Source: Spirodela intermedia | Taxonomy: Eukaryota > Streptophyta > Magnoliopsida > Alismatales > Araceae | Direction of reading: 5' to 3' | NCBI GenBank assembly: GCA_902729315.2 | Contig: LR746265.1 | Coordinates: forward strand, 5,870,892-5,934,891 | DNA length: 64,000 bases | Notes under the pieces: generated by a model | Database searches by the model: none | The model's input: the letters and a program-made list of their open reading frames with translations, nothing else | What the model was told of the DNA's origin: nothing | Part shown: piece after piece, positions 1 through 11,999 of the stretch | Position numbering within the stretch: the first letter of the stretch is position 1 | How the letters are laid out: every line of letters starts with the position of its first letter | Program-made: the position numbers and the translations under genes

Positions 1-2184
1 TCACACTTCGTAGCAGAATGGTGTTATTGAGTGCAAAGATTGTTAGCTCTTTGACATCATTTGCATACCTCTTCTTGAGATGAATGTCCCTCATTATCTT
101 TAGGCTGATGCCTTTCTGACTGTCACTTACCTCTAGAATTAACTTTTCTCCACCCCTCATGAGGGGGCCATTTCTCTTCATCACTTAATCCATGATTCCC
201 TTCTTTTTTCTCTTCCTCCTCGGACTTTAGATGGACCACTTTCGTCTAAGATTCCTCTCCTTCTCTTTCTAAACTTGTCTCTCATGTTTTTAAATAGGTC
301 TTTGTTGGCTACTCTCACACGTAAAAAGATTATCAAGTCTACTTCTCCAATACACATTGCTATGTGACCTTGGCCAATATCACTTTTCATAAGGAGTCTC
401 ATTTTTTCTTCTCATTTTTGACTCTTCCTTGTGCCGCTACATCTCATCCACTTGGGTTCCCTCTCTTGATGGTTCTTGTAGACCCCCCCCTTTTTCTCTT
501 TTCTTTTGTCCACTCTCTTTAGGGTCATTACTCGTACCCAACTATGCACCTTATTGCCCTTCACAAAGGTACATGCACTTGCACCCATCATCCCATCTCC
601 CAGTTCATCTCGTATGACCGTCTTTCTCCCTCTTTTCATCCCTTTGCCCTCTTTGTGACCTCTAAGTCGCTTCCATGGTCGTATGTTGAGGTTGCATAGA
701 TACTTATGTGGAAGACGAACATGAATTCAGAAGTGGCTATGTTGGTCACTTAAAATACTTGATATTTAGTTTCACACTCGACCGATGCCAATATTATGAT
801 GTGGAAGTGGGTGTTTACCCTCAAATATCACCTAATTGGCTCCATTGCTCGGCACAAAGCTCGTCTGGTCACTTAAGACTTCACATAGACATATGAGATT
901 GACTACATTGAGATGTTCTTTCCCATAGTCTACCTCAACTCCGTTTGTGTGCTCCTCTCTCTCTATGTTAATTAGTCATGGTCTCTTTACTAGTTAGATA
1001 TTTTTAACACCTTTCTCTATAGTGATCTCAAAGAGTAGGTCATTATAGAGTAACTTTTTGGGTATGTTGCTCAGAAAGAGTCATTGAAGGTGTGTCTCTT
1101 ACAACATGTCATTTATAGGCTCAAACAAAGTCCACATATTTGATTTGCCAAGTTTAATGATTTACTCACCACCTTTGACTTCACCTCCTGCACTACATAC
1201 CCCGCCATACTTACGAAGAAGACAGAGGGAGGTCTTATCATCCTTGAAATCTACATCAATGAGGCTAACATCTCTACTACTAAAATCTATTTGTAGCAAC
1301 ACCTCGACATTTGTGACTTGGGGACTCTACGATATTTTTTCTTAGATTAAGTTTGTATATCAAGATAGGAAGCTCACCCTCACCCATCGAAAGTATGTCC
1401 TCAACATACTTTAAGAGATTAACTTCCTTGGAAGTAAGTTAGAGACTTCGTCCATGAAAGCTCACTTACAATTCTAAGACACTTTATCTTCCTTACTCGA
1501 GGATGCTAACTGGTATTAGTAATGTTGGGCAAATTGATATATCTCACCATCACTCATCCTAACATTGTGTACACAGTTAGTATTTTGAGTCAGTTCACAT
1601 AGGGTCTCGAGGAGTGCATTAGGAGGGAGCTCTACAAGTCCTCACCTATATTAAGTGAGCCATAAGAAAATGGCTCATCTATTGGCAACATGTTCATCTT
1701 CGCACTGTAGTCTACTCTAATGTCAAGTATTTAGGTGATGATTAAAAGTCTACTAGGAGTTATTGTACATATGTTGACAATAACTTAATCATTTGGTGGT
1801 CCTCAAAATAGAGGGTGGTGTCTTGTTTTAGTACAGAATCTGAGTATTGAGTCATAATTGAGATAATGCAAGAAATGATTTAACTTAGATCACTTCTCAA
1901 TGATTTTGACATTACTTCTTCTTCTTCAATGTTTATACATTACAACAATTAAGTCATCATCTTTATTGCTGGTAATCTCACCTTTTATGAGTATACGAAG
2001 TATATTGAGATCGACTATCACTACATTCGAGATAAGATTATGTCTGAACTTATCTCTACTCCTCATGTGACATCATCTCATCAATTTGTGGGTGGCTTTA
2101 TGAAGAATCTGGCCAACATCTCTTACGGCATCATGTATACTAAGTTGAACATATTTGACTTAAATACTCTAACTTGAGGGAGAG
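1..2184 (+). mobile_element. Decayed Ty1/copia pol: integrase end, reverse transcriptase, RNase H
   Basis: Reading + strand across many stops and shifts gives a continuous copia pol trace. It starts with the end of the integrase (QNGV-type block, then LLEMNVP and ADAFLT), followed by the reverse transcriptase (KARLV near 865, YVAQ near 1060, RLKQS near 1120, FTSCTT near 1180) and RNase H. It closes with a polypurine-like stretch (ACTTGAGGGAGAGTG) at about 2172-2187. The window edge cuts the 5' part. No open frame longer than about 80 codons survives, so the element is dead. The order INT-RT-RH marks Ty1/copia rather than Ty3/gypsy. Confidence 0.8.
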
Positions 2185-2342
2185 TGTTCGATAGTAATAT
2201 CAAACTCTCAACTTACTAGAGCCTATTATCTTTTTCTCTCTCCGATATAAGAGTCATATATTCTACTTTGAGGCTATATAGATTCTAAGATTTTCCTCTC
2301 TTGTGTCAACATCAATTACTATCACTTTCTTTTGGTCCATAT
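2185..2342 (+). repeat. Probable 3' LTR remnant of the 1-2184 copia element
   Basis: The sequence beginning TGTTCGATAGTAATATC directly follows the polypurine tract, where a copia 3' LTR should start. The right end is uncertain because no second LTR copy lies in the window for comparison. Confidence 0.4.
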
Positions 2343-2349
2343 GAACTTA

Positions 2350-4780
2350 CTTGTGTCTCATTATGTGGTCAAGAAATTCAACCTCATCAAGAATAGAAAC
2401 ATACTTTGCTAAGTTGAGGTATAACTTGTGTCTGAGTGTATTAAACATCTATCTTAATTGCATCAAGTGCTAATACATGGAGTGGCTATACTCCAAAATG
2501 TCATTTAAGTATACTACCACAAACTTATTTAAAATTGGTTGGAAAGTATGATTCATCATGATGTAAAAAGTGATTGAAACATTTGTTATTCCAAAGACAT
2601 CACAATGAATTTATAAAATCCATAACATGTGACACACAATCTTTTGTTCATCTCATTTTTTGATTCAAATTTGATGATATTTATTTTTTAAGTCAACCTT
2701 GGAGACAATCTGTGCCTTGCATAACTAGGCAAATAAATATACTATATTAGGCACTAAGTATTTATTCTTCACCATTATCTCTTCCAAGGCATTGTAGTCC
2801 ATAAACAAAGTGATCCATCTTTTTTTAGAAGAGCACATGTACATCAAATGGTGTGTGGGAGGGACGAATCTGTCCCATTTATACCAATTTCTCTAGTTGT
2901 TTCTTAGTTATTCTAAATATACTAGAGGCATCTTATACAAGGCTTTAAACAAAGGTTATTCTCTTAAGGAATAGCTCAATGGAGTGCTTGATCTCTCATC
3001 TATGGGAGAGTTTGGTAGGTAATTTTTCAGACATAATGTCTTTGAAATCTTTATGTAAATACAATACCTATGGGTGACATAACAAGTTCCCCTGTTCACC
3101 TTCTTCGACTTCCTGTAGTGTAACGAGAAGGATGCCCACAGCCTGCCAATACTCTTCCTTGACTTACATAGCTGTGATCACCTGCAGCTTTGCTCTCTCT
3201 TGTGCCAACCTCTTTACAAAGCACGACTACTCGCCTCCACAAATAATTAGTTTATTGTAGTGGAGGAAAATCCCTACCTTGGCCTTTACCATGAAGTCAA
3301 CGTGCAAATTGACATTGAAGTCATCCATCTATATGACCAAGATGTTGATAGTGTCTTATCATGTATCAACTTGGGTTTCCACCTGACGTGTGAACCTAAC
3401 AGGGGCCTTGGCCTCTGAGTTCCTGACCTTGACAATGTTGTTGGATTGGAGTTATTTTAGCCCTCAATCACCGACATATGCTGCTCCTATGCTAGCACCA
3501 GAGTGAGACGAGCCCTTGTCATGCACCTATTTGTCTGATCCAAACCGTCAGCACTCCTGTGAGTGCCGCCACAAACATGCCACCTTGTCCACTGTGGTCC
3601 CCGGCCCATGTCAACTTACTCTCCTGTTCTCTGGGCGCCCTACGGGGGTGCATCTCCACCCGGGGCTCCCTTGCCCCTGCCGACTTGTCCACCTCTTCTT
3701 GCACCTCTTGAGTTCAAACCTCCACAACCACATCCATTTCTGCGGCCTCAGTCCCTATGGTTAGTGTCTCCACCAGCTTCCTGCTACTGGTACCGATTGT
3801 CTATTAATGGATCTATCACAACTATCATTGTACAGATGTCTTGAACCCCTTAGTGATGTAGTTCATTATGGGCCAAAGTCTGCAGTCCCTCAGTGAAGTA
3901 TTGCCGTCCTTATCCATCTTCGGTATGTCCAGCACAACATCAAAAATTTCCCCAAGTATTTGCAGATAATCAAGTTTGCTTCAGGTGCCTCATTGATGTT
4001 CTCATTACTTGGTCCAAGTTGGCTAGACGAAACTGATCACATATTTCCTTGGCTAGCTCGTTCCAACAGGCTACTGTTGGCCTCAAGAAGTCCTTAGAGC
4101 TCAATCATCACCATGTCCTGACATGCCTCGCCATGTATTGACTACTAGTAAAGACTTTTCCTCCAATGAGGTATTGCCGTTCAAGTACTGTTGTACGTCC
4201 CATAACAAGTTTTCTACTAGTATGGCATGTTGCACCCAAAAGCAAGGCTTGGGTTCGGACACTTTGTCCCTTGGCGGTCTTTTGGCCAGAACTTTCTCCT
4301 GATGTCTTTGGAGGTTTGTGATCGTACTCGAAAGGTTGGCCACGGCCTTCTCCAGCTGTCCTTGTAACTTGGCCACCTCCTCAACGAGTTCCTCCCGTAA
4401 GGCTAAAATTTTGCCCTTATGGGCTACGAATGATGTAACTATCTCCCCGGCTTGCTCGTACAGAGATCCGAGCTCTCCGTCCACCCGAGCAGACAAGGCT
4501 TGACTATTGCCATAGATGCTTGGGCTTGTTCCTCTACTTGCACTGACTGAGCCTTCACATGCTCCCACAGCGTGTCCGACTCTGCCCACAGACGCCTCAC
4601 AAGTGTCTCAACAGATTTCTTGCCTCTTGCTGCTCTGCTAACTGGGCAATCCTCTATCCCTAGGTACCACTTATACTCCAACTTTTCTCTGGCTCCAACT
4701 CTCTATTGATGATGAAAAAAAACCAAGATGGGAAGAAGGGCCTCACCTTTTTGTAACTCACATGACTAAAAGATGTTGGC
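2350..4780 (-). mobile_element. Ty3/gypsy remnant (reverse transcriptase and gag)
   Basis: On the minus strand, 2380-2830 translates with stops into a gypsy reverse transcriptase. The active-site block is near 2480-2530 as VVYLNDIL, so the usual YLDD aspartate is changed to N. The gag part lies upstream (higher coordinates) at 4101-4681. The 3060-4100 stretch between them shows only short broken frames, with no motif I can name. No LTR pair is visible. The fragment is decayed. Confidence 0.65.
4101..4681 (-). pseudogene. Retrotransposon gag remnant
   Basis: Two overlapping minus-strand frames (4101-4589, 162 codons; 4439-4681) encode a charged heptad-rich stretch, rich in EELVEEVAKLQGQLEKA-type repeats. 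It is followed by a KRPPRDKV segment and a LVENLLWDV-type segment. This matches the N-terminal coiled coil and capsid start of plant Ty3/gypsy gag. The frame change between the two pieces means it is broken. It belongs to the 2350-4780 element and is not a host gene. Confidence 0.6.
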
Positions 4781-4784
4781 AGCT

Positions 4785-7700
4785 TCATGTGCAATCCTTG
4801 CTGAGCACTGACCGAACCAGTTCCCAACCAACCTCACATGACCAAAGGAGGTTAGTCACATGTGGACCGAGTTGACTTGCAGGCTCTAATGTTTGAGAAT
4901 GGTGGGTAGTGAGTCTGTAGATGTTATAGGTTGTGTTAAAGAAAACGAGCAAGATGTAAAGGGCGATGCCAATGGACAACCTACTGAGTAGGAAAATGAT
5001 GCAGTTAAAAATAGACAGGTTGGGCATTAGGAGATGTCATAGTCAGCAACAATAGTTTTGCTAGATGGATAGGGTCGCCAAGGTTGGCATGAATGGTCTT
5101 ATTAGTGAAGAAAATTGGGTGTTGGTTGTAGACGACCATGAGACAATTGTCCTCTCCTATACAAAGGGAGAGGTATCTGCCTAATCTAGTTGATGGGTTT
5201 TCTCATATTGTGTGTTTCTTCCTTTGTGCGGTGTGCTCATTAACGTTGGTGCGGACCCCTCTTGTGTACTTATCTCGTTGGGTAGATGCACCTAACTTGG
5301 AATTGACCGTGTGACATTTGGACGTAGAGGCAAAGGCCCTTGCGGCTTCTATGGGGTTCTTTAATGTCACTTTTTCTACGGTAATTATTCTATTTAATCC
5401 TCTAACAAAACTTGAATCAAGTTCCAGGCGTGGAGGGAGTAGGAATTTTAGAGAAGCTTTTGGGCTTGCTGTTAATAGGCCGATTGTAGCTTTTGTAATA
5501 ATGAACCGGCGGCTTTAGAATATATATATCTTGCGCCTCGCGGCAGAAGAACAGCCCTCCTCCGTCGTGGCCTCTTCGGCGACATCGCAACCTTGTGGCC
5601 CCTATGAGGCCGAGTTCTTGTCGAGCTACTCTCACCCCGCTTCCCCCCCGCGCGGTTATGCCCGAGAAGAACAACAGAGGGGGCGGGAGAAGAACAACAG
5701 GCCGCCCACGGTGGCGACTCCCGCCTACCATTCCCACCGACCCTCGTGCTGCGGATGCTGTCCCCTCCAAACTCCGCCGCCTTACGCAGCTCATGAAAAG
5801 CCCTCCCCCCGGTCAAGGTGGCCCCCTACTCTCTCTCTCTCTCTCCCTCATCATTATATTTTTTTCTGCTCTGATCGTCGATTTTCTAGACATTGTCGTT
5901 TCTCTTGACGTGGGTGCAGAAGCTTCTGAGGGCAGTAAAGACAGTCGGGGTCGTCTGGATAACCGATTCAACCGAGGCAACTCAGTAAGACTCATTCGAT
6001 TCGCAGTCACTTGAGTGTTCACCTTAGTTGTAGCCATCTTCATGTTGGCACTTTAATAGTGGTTTTATGGCGAGTTGGATTCCATCTTATTGTTTTGAGT
6101 TCATTTCTGAAATGGATGTTTACCCACTGTGGCTAACACAATGCTAGACGACGATCTTACTGCAAGTTTAAATGGGAATCACTCTGTAGGATACTTACAC
6201 TGTGTCTCTCACTGGGACCGGAAAATTATTTGTATTAATATTGCCCTGATATATTTCTTTGAATTTATAACAATATTATCGATAGATTCTTTCTTCCCTC
6301 TTTGCGGGAAGATTGCCCTTCGAAGATTTGGTGGAAATAGTGGCTGTGGACATTCCCAATTGTTATATCTCACTGGACAGACACCTAAATTTGAGTGGGT
6401 GTCTGAGTATCAAATTTGGGTGACTGCCGCAGTTGAAGCTTCTTGTAGCTCTCAGTATAACAAGTTCATCAACATGTCATAAAATGTGACTTGAATGGCA
6501 TATCAGCACGAAATCCTTATGAAGGGCGCTACTAGATGCTATACACCCCAAACGACGCAATTATGCCCACTAAGGAGATTCTGCAAGTTTTGTTTCGCGC
6601 AGAAAACGTGACTATTTACCATGACTGAATTTTGTTTTGTTTTGATCCTGTGGTGGCTGTTTTTCGAGTTGACCTCTGTGGTGGCTATGTTTTCTTTGCA
6701 CATTTCCTTTCCTAATTTTTGCTCTCTTGTTTCCAGATTTCTATTCTTTCCTCCCCCATATTTTCCAGTCGGTTTCACTTTGTCTTGCATTCATCATTGT
6801 TACGGATAAGGCTTTATATCATCGTCGTTCACTTGAGAAGAACTCATTTCCCTATAGTTGTGGGCTGTCCAGAATCAGGGATGTATCAATATTGGTCACA
6901 GATCAGGATATTATAGCATTGGTAGAATTTGAGCTGATTGACCAGATTATGAAAAAAAGGAAGATCCTGACGAAATGGCAAATATGGGGTCACATGATAA
7001 GATAACGGGAAAGCAAACAAAGAAAGGTGCTAGGGACCTTCGATTTCAGGATCTAGAGGAAACAGAAACGTAAGGGAAAGTAAATATTTAATGTTGGAAA
7101 TTTCATTTATCATCATATAATGCCCATAAGATTCATTTAGATTCTTGAATACTGAGAACACCTTGTAATCTCTGTGTTATTGTCACGCAAGACATTGTTT
7201 TGGTCCGGATAAATACTAAATTCATCAATCAAAGAACTCGGTTACAAGTGATCATAGTTTCTCCTTTAATTTTGAAGAACCTTCCTTTGACACTTTAGGA
7301 ATAATTTTAGTATGGGTAATTCCTTTATGTATTATTTGGTAGAGAAAGGGTGCAATCCTTCTTTAGCCGCATTAAATCTGATTGGGTTTTTTGTGAGTCA
7401 TGCTTTGTAGTAACTTTTTATTTTCTTTTTTCTGGACGAAGCATAAATATCAAAGCTAAAAGAAAGCTCCTCGTTTTTCTGCTTCATTTACTCATCTCTT
7501 CTTTAGATGGTACTAGAGTCTTAGGTGGTACTAGATTAAGTAGATTCTATATGTAAATTAATGAACAGATTTTAAGAGCTATCTGTAAATAAGATGGTAC
7601 TAGAGTCTTAGGTTTATTTTGAAGGATAGGCCTGTGCTGAGGTAACCTGTTAAAGAATTTGGGGTCTTGCTATGGGGATTCAAATTCACAGGGAAATTTA

Positions 7701-8990
7701 GATGTTATCAAATTTATCCCTGTTTACCATCTGTATGAAAATTCGGATCAATCAGTACGATCGACAATGTTTGTTCTCTAATCGAGATGTCTCAGGGTCA
7801 AGGTCTTCTGAAACACAATTTATGTTGCTTACAATATTTTATTCAAATGCAAATGAGCAACCTTTAATCGGTTTCTCTAAAACAAAGGGGACCCATTTCT
7901 TTTGTTTGTTTTGAAAGGTTGGCTAATGTAGTTAACTTGCTAGCAAATTAGTTTCAAGCTTTGAAGGTTAAAATTTACAAAGCTATATTCATCTAGTGAG
8001 CTTCTTTTTGTTAAGGTAAAAAGCCGTTATGCCCTGTTTCAGATGCCTTCGGTCGAATGCTTGCTGAATCTAAACTTCCAAAACCTTCCTGTTCTTTGAG
8101 GTGGATTACTTATTGGGAGGTAGAGTTTCGTTGCATGGTGGACTTAGGGTGTTGCAGCCTTGTTGTCTTTCTCATCAAAGTTCGTAACCAACAACTCGTA
8201 CTCCTCTTCAAATCAAAATAGCTGATGATGTTGATAATACTATATGCATTTGGGTTACTGCGGGCTGTGATCTCTTTTCCATCTAAATTATGTTAGGCTG
8301 AATCATATTGATTAGGTACCTTAAAGCAAGAAAGATAAAAAACAAGAGAGCGAGGAACGGTGAATGTTAAGAGTTTGCTGACCATGAGCAAGTTAATTTG
8401 GTGAAGTTGTCAATGCTCCGCAGAAGCTATCATTTCCTAAGGTAGCGCCAACTACTTGCCCATGCAGTTTAATCTCCATGTGATCGTGGATTTGAAGGTT
8501 CTCTGCCATTTTTCCAGGGTTTAAAGACTGCCCTTGAAGCTTCGACTGAGAGGCGTCGGCTGCAGGCCATTGAGGCATATCGGAGTCACAAATGATGGGA
8601 ATCAAGACCTGCCATCCATCTTCCTCTCATTTCATAAGGCGTTCTTAATAGTTGGAATTTTCCAGTATGTCTGGGGGGGCTAAATTTGTCCTCTGATTCT
8701 CTGTGTATCTTCGAGCAGGATCTGTTGTATCCATCCGGAGATTCTCCGTAGAATGAAATGTTGGGAAAACCCTCTCTTTCTGGGTCTGTTATGGATTTTT
8801 ACCCTATGCAAGACGTTCCTATTGCGTGTAGTGATGATATTCTTCCATAGTATATCGGATATTTTTATTAATCTGACTGTTCGCACAGGTGTTCGGTGTG
8901 TCCCTCTCATCTAATTTCTGTTAAACAGTTCAATTCTGTGGGGCTTTGTTGAAGCAAATGCCCACTATGGCAACCAGAATGTTGCTCCGA
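4785..8990. other. Intergenic stretch with no recognised gene
   Basis: A GC-rich island at about 5530-5830 with a CT-rich tract at 5829-5850 could be a 5' leader or first exon. The plus frame 5595-6014 (139 codons) and the minus frame 5813-6043 are both open over it, so neither can be preferred. The segment at 8393-8610 is open on both strands too. I recognise no domain in any of these. The rest is AT-rich without a convincing reading frame. A low-expressed host gene at 5.5-7.1 kb cannot be excluded. Confidence 0.4.
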
Positions 8991-9027
8991 TGATCCGTAC
9001 GACACAAGCAGCTGGGTAGGGTTAACG

Positions 9028-11012
9028 CTAAATTTGCCTTGGGAAAGCTCGCAGGCGTAGCCCCTGCGTCTGCAGCGTGAGCATGGTTCGGTAGCTGACG
9101 TCCTTCCCATCGTCGGTCATCTCGAACGCGAAGAAGTGGAGGAGGACGGCCGCGAAGATCTTCATCTGGCGATAAGCGAACTCCCTCCCGAGACAAACTC
9201 GGGGGCCCGCCTGTTGGTTTCAAAGATCTGATCAAGCGTAGCTCTCAGCGGAAGTGAAGATAGAAAGGAAGAGGGGCTCACCTGGAAGGCGGTGAACTTG
9301 AAAGGGCTCTCGTGGCGGAGGTTCCCCCCATCATCGAGCCACCGTTCCGGCTGGAAATCCTCCGCGTCGTCGCCCCACAAGTCCTTCAGCCTCCCCATGC
9401 CGTAGGGAAAATAGACGACGATGTCACCAGCCTTAACGTCGAATCCATTCGGCAGCGTGTCGTCCGAGAAGCACGTCTTCGGGTCCTTCCCGCATTAAAA
9501 CACATCGCAGATGGTACCCAAAGAGTTTTGATCAGATGGTTATTTCCGCAGGAAATAACTGGAGTAGGCGTTGGACGGCACCTGTGGGACAGCGGGGTAG
9601 AAACGCATCGTCTCGTTCAGCGCGGCATGGAGGTAGGGAAGATCATCGACGAACCCAAGGTTCTCTGTGAACTCCTCCATGGACAACCCGGGGGAGCTCC
9701 CCTTCGTCGCCTCGTCTATCTCTTCCGCCACCTTCTCCTGCACATTCGGGTGCTTGCACATCATGTAGAAGAACCAGGACAGGGTACTCGCCGTGGTGTC
9801 CTTGCCGGCGATCATGAAGTTGAGAATGATATCCCTCAGGTACTTTCTGCTTATCTTGTCCGGCTCCTTCTCCCTCTCCCCCAGGAATCTCGACAGTAAG
9901 TCGTCCTTCCTCATCTGGCTCCAGAATGGTAACTGGTTACAGGGTGAGGGAAACATCAAAATGGAAGGAGCTGGAGGATAGGGAGACCCACCGAGTCGAC
10001 CGTCTCATGGGACAGTTGTTCAATTTTCTGGTCGATGATCTTGTAAACAGAGTTGTCGATTACTCTGATGTTTCTCCTCAACGCAGCCTCTGCTCCGACG
10101 TTCAGGACCCTCTTGATCTTCCACATGACGTCGGCGTATCGCCAGGTCACCTGCTCGCTGGCATCGTCGAAAGCTTTGGAAAATCGGGCCCCTTCCTCGT
10201 TTGTTCCACGGAGGGCGTCGATTTCCACGCCGAACCCGACTTTGAATATGGAATCCATCGTAGATCTCATGAGCAAGTCCTGCGGAGCGCCGTGAATGAC
10301 CATCCTTAATTGAAATCTCGGATTCGTTGGCGTGACTATGAAACTTACTTGGATGTCCACCGGCCGGTTCGAGCTCGCCGCTTCGGAGATGACCTGGGCT
10401 AGCCTCCCGGCGTTGTGTTTGAAGGTGTTGCTACTGTAATCCCTCAGATTCCTAGTAGAGAACTCGAAGCTCGCGAGCTTCCTCTGGTGGCGCCACTGGT
10501 CGCCGTCGACGGCGAAGATCCCGTCGCCGAGGAGGTCCTCCAGGATGTTGTTGTTGTACGAGCCCTGCAAAGTTAAAGCAGATCTCACGCCGATCTAAAA
10601 AGCAGCCAGGAGGGACTAGAGGAGGGGACCAATTCTGTCAGGAAACTATCTCCAGGAATAGATGGGGGTCTTTCGATGATCCAAGCACTCCCAATCTCAC
10701 CTTGCCGTAGTTGGCAAAGTTGGTGCTCAGAATGTACTCCACGTCGCGGGGGTCGGTCAGGTAAACGTAGCTCCGACCGGGGTGGAGGATCCTGAAACAT
10801 TTGAACCTGCGGGCTTTGTCCGTGAGGTAATCGTGGATTCTGCGGAAGTTGATGATCTGATTCAAGAAGGAGCACACCAGGGGGGCGTATCTCTTCTTCT
10901 TCCTTCCCAGTCGTCCCGGCCGGAGGAGCACTCGGAGCCAGAGAAGCCCTCCCACCAGCAGCGCTATGGAGGTGGCTGCGAGGGCAGGACGGCTGGACAG
11001 GATAGCCTCCAT
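9028..11012 (-). CDS. Cytochrome P450, CYP704 family (intact, six exons)
   Basis: Predicted ER-anchored fatty-acid monooxygenase (CYP86 clan), dependent on NADPH-P450 reductase. Exons on the minus strand are 10701-11012, 10349-10564, 9992-10279, 9582-9914, 9282-9485 and 9028-9210. All introns are GT-AG, 69-136 nt, and all junctions are in phase 0, giving 511 residues, normal for the family. The N-terminal anchor is at about residues 2-31. The CYP704-type block LLGDGIF...WRHQRK is in exon 2, the I-helix AGKDTT at 308-313, ExxR (ETMR) at 373-376, PERW at 429-432, and the heme loop FQAGPRVCLG at 450-459 with axial Cys457. The start is the ATG at 11012, followed by EAIL, which aligns with the paralogue at 42096; an in-frame GTG nine bases upstream is ignored. 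The nearest paralogues are 42096-44088 and the pseudogene at 14311. The fatty-acid role is family knowledge; the substrate is unknown. Confidence 0.9.
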
Positions 11013-11019
11013 GGGCGGC

Positions 11020-11990
11020 ACCTCCTTGTTTCGCGGCCAATCTCCGGGGTAGAGGAAACAGCGCAGAATGGTTTGATAAGAAATCCTTCCCCGCCTCTTC
11101 TCGGATAGTTTTCACGTGATAGATTACGGAAGAGGAAATTCTACGGTGTCCTTCTGACATAGAGAGGCTGTCATGTGGCAGCGACAGCCAATCGATCTAT
11201 GGATCGGGGTCAAACCGTGGCGGCAGGTAAATTTGGACGACAAACGACGAGAAAGTCAAAGACGACTGTTATTTGCATTATACGTTTCCACACGACACGT
11301 GGGAGGGAGTCCTAACACTTCCGAAGTGGCGAAATGGTCTCCGGATTTATGAAGAAAAGTGGGTTATTTCATTACAGCTTTTTGTAAGCCGCTCTAAGTA
11401 TAGGCATAGGGAACAACTGTTGGCACCGGTTCAGCTCAAAGCAAGTGGTGCAGAAGACGTCAAAACGGCATTTAATGGGACGTGGTTACCGGTCGCTGGA
11501 CGGACCCATCACGAACCCAAAGGCCTGTTGGACCGGAAGAAGAAACGGTATGCATTTTTGCCGAGGTGATTGATGGGGCACACTTCCCGAGACAAATCCT
11601 ATAAATATATATACTCAAGCATTGCTTTTCTCACCACTATCATCCGTGATATATAGTTTGAGTGTTGATCTAAAAATATTAAAGATAGATCTTGGTTAGT
11701 TATTGATGAATTCATTTGAGGGTAAAGATCAGAGATTCCATCTATTAGTACTTGATGAGAATTCTTCTGTATTTTTATTCACATAAATGTACATAAAGGT
11801 CGACTGAATTACTCTTGGTCGTGAGTTGTTTATTTCTTGTTTCACATAGCTTCCCCAAGTTCAATTTAGACATTTTATTCTATCAATTACTCTTTGTCAG
11901 ACTGAATTGTGATTACTAAATCTAGACAATAAAAGCCCAACTAATTAAACCTCTAGGGATTTGTTATTTAGTGTCGTAAAATCGTTGATA
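11020..11990. other. 5' flank of the first CYP704, no gene
   Basis: There is a short plus frame at 11273-11569, but it has no recognisable domain and overlaps what should be promoter sequence. The rest is AT-rich with no structure I can name. Confidence 0.4.
11113..11118. promoter_or_regulatory. G-box (CACGTG) about 100 bp upstream of the first CYP704 start
   Basis: CACGTG sits 101 bp 5' of the ATG at 11012. In plants this palindrome binds bZIP and bHLH factors. The 5' flank from there to the ATG resembles that of the gene at 42096 (shared CATTCTGCG and GCCGCGAAACA blocks). The TATA box seen there has no clear equivalent here. A single hexamer is weak evidence. Confidence 0.3.
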
Positions 11991-11999
11991 AGAAGTAAA

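Noticed and set aside
5595-6014. A 139-codon plus-strand frame in a GC-rich island
   Set aside because: No domain recognised, the opposite strand is open too, and no splice-linked continuation could be shown. Left as unassigned.
9312-9899. A 195-codon plus-strand frame
   Set aside because: Antisense shadow of CYP704 exons 4 and 5. GC-rich P450 exons lack stops on the opposite strand.
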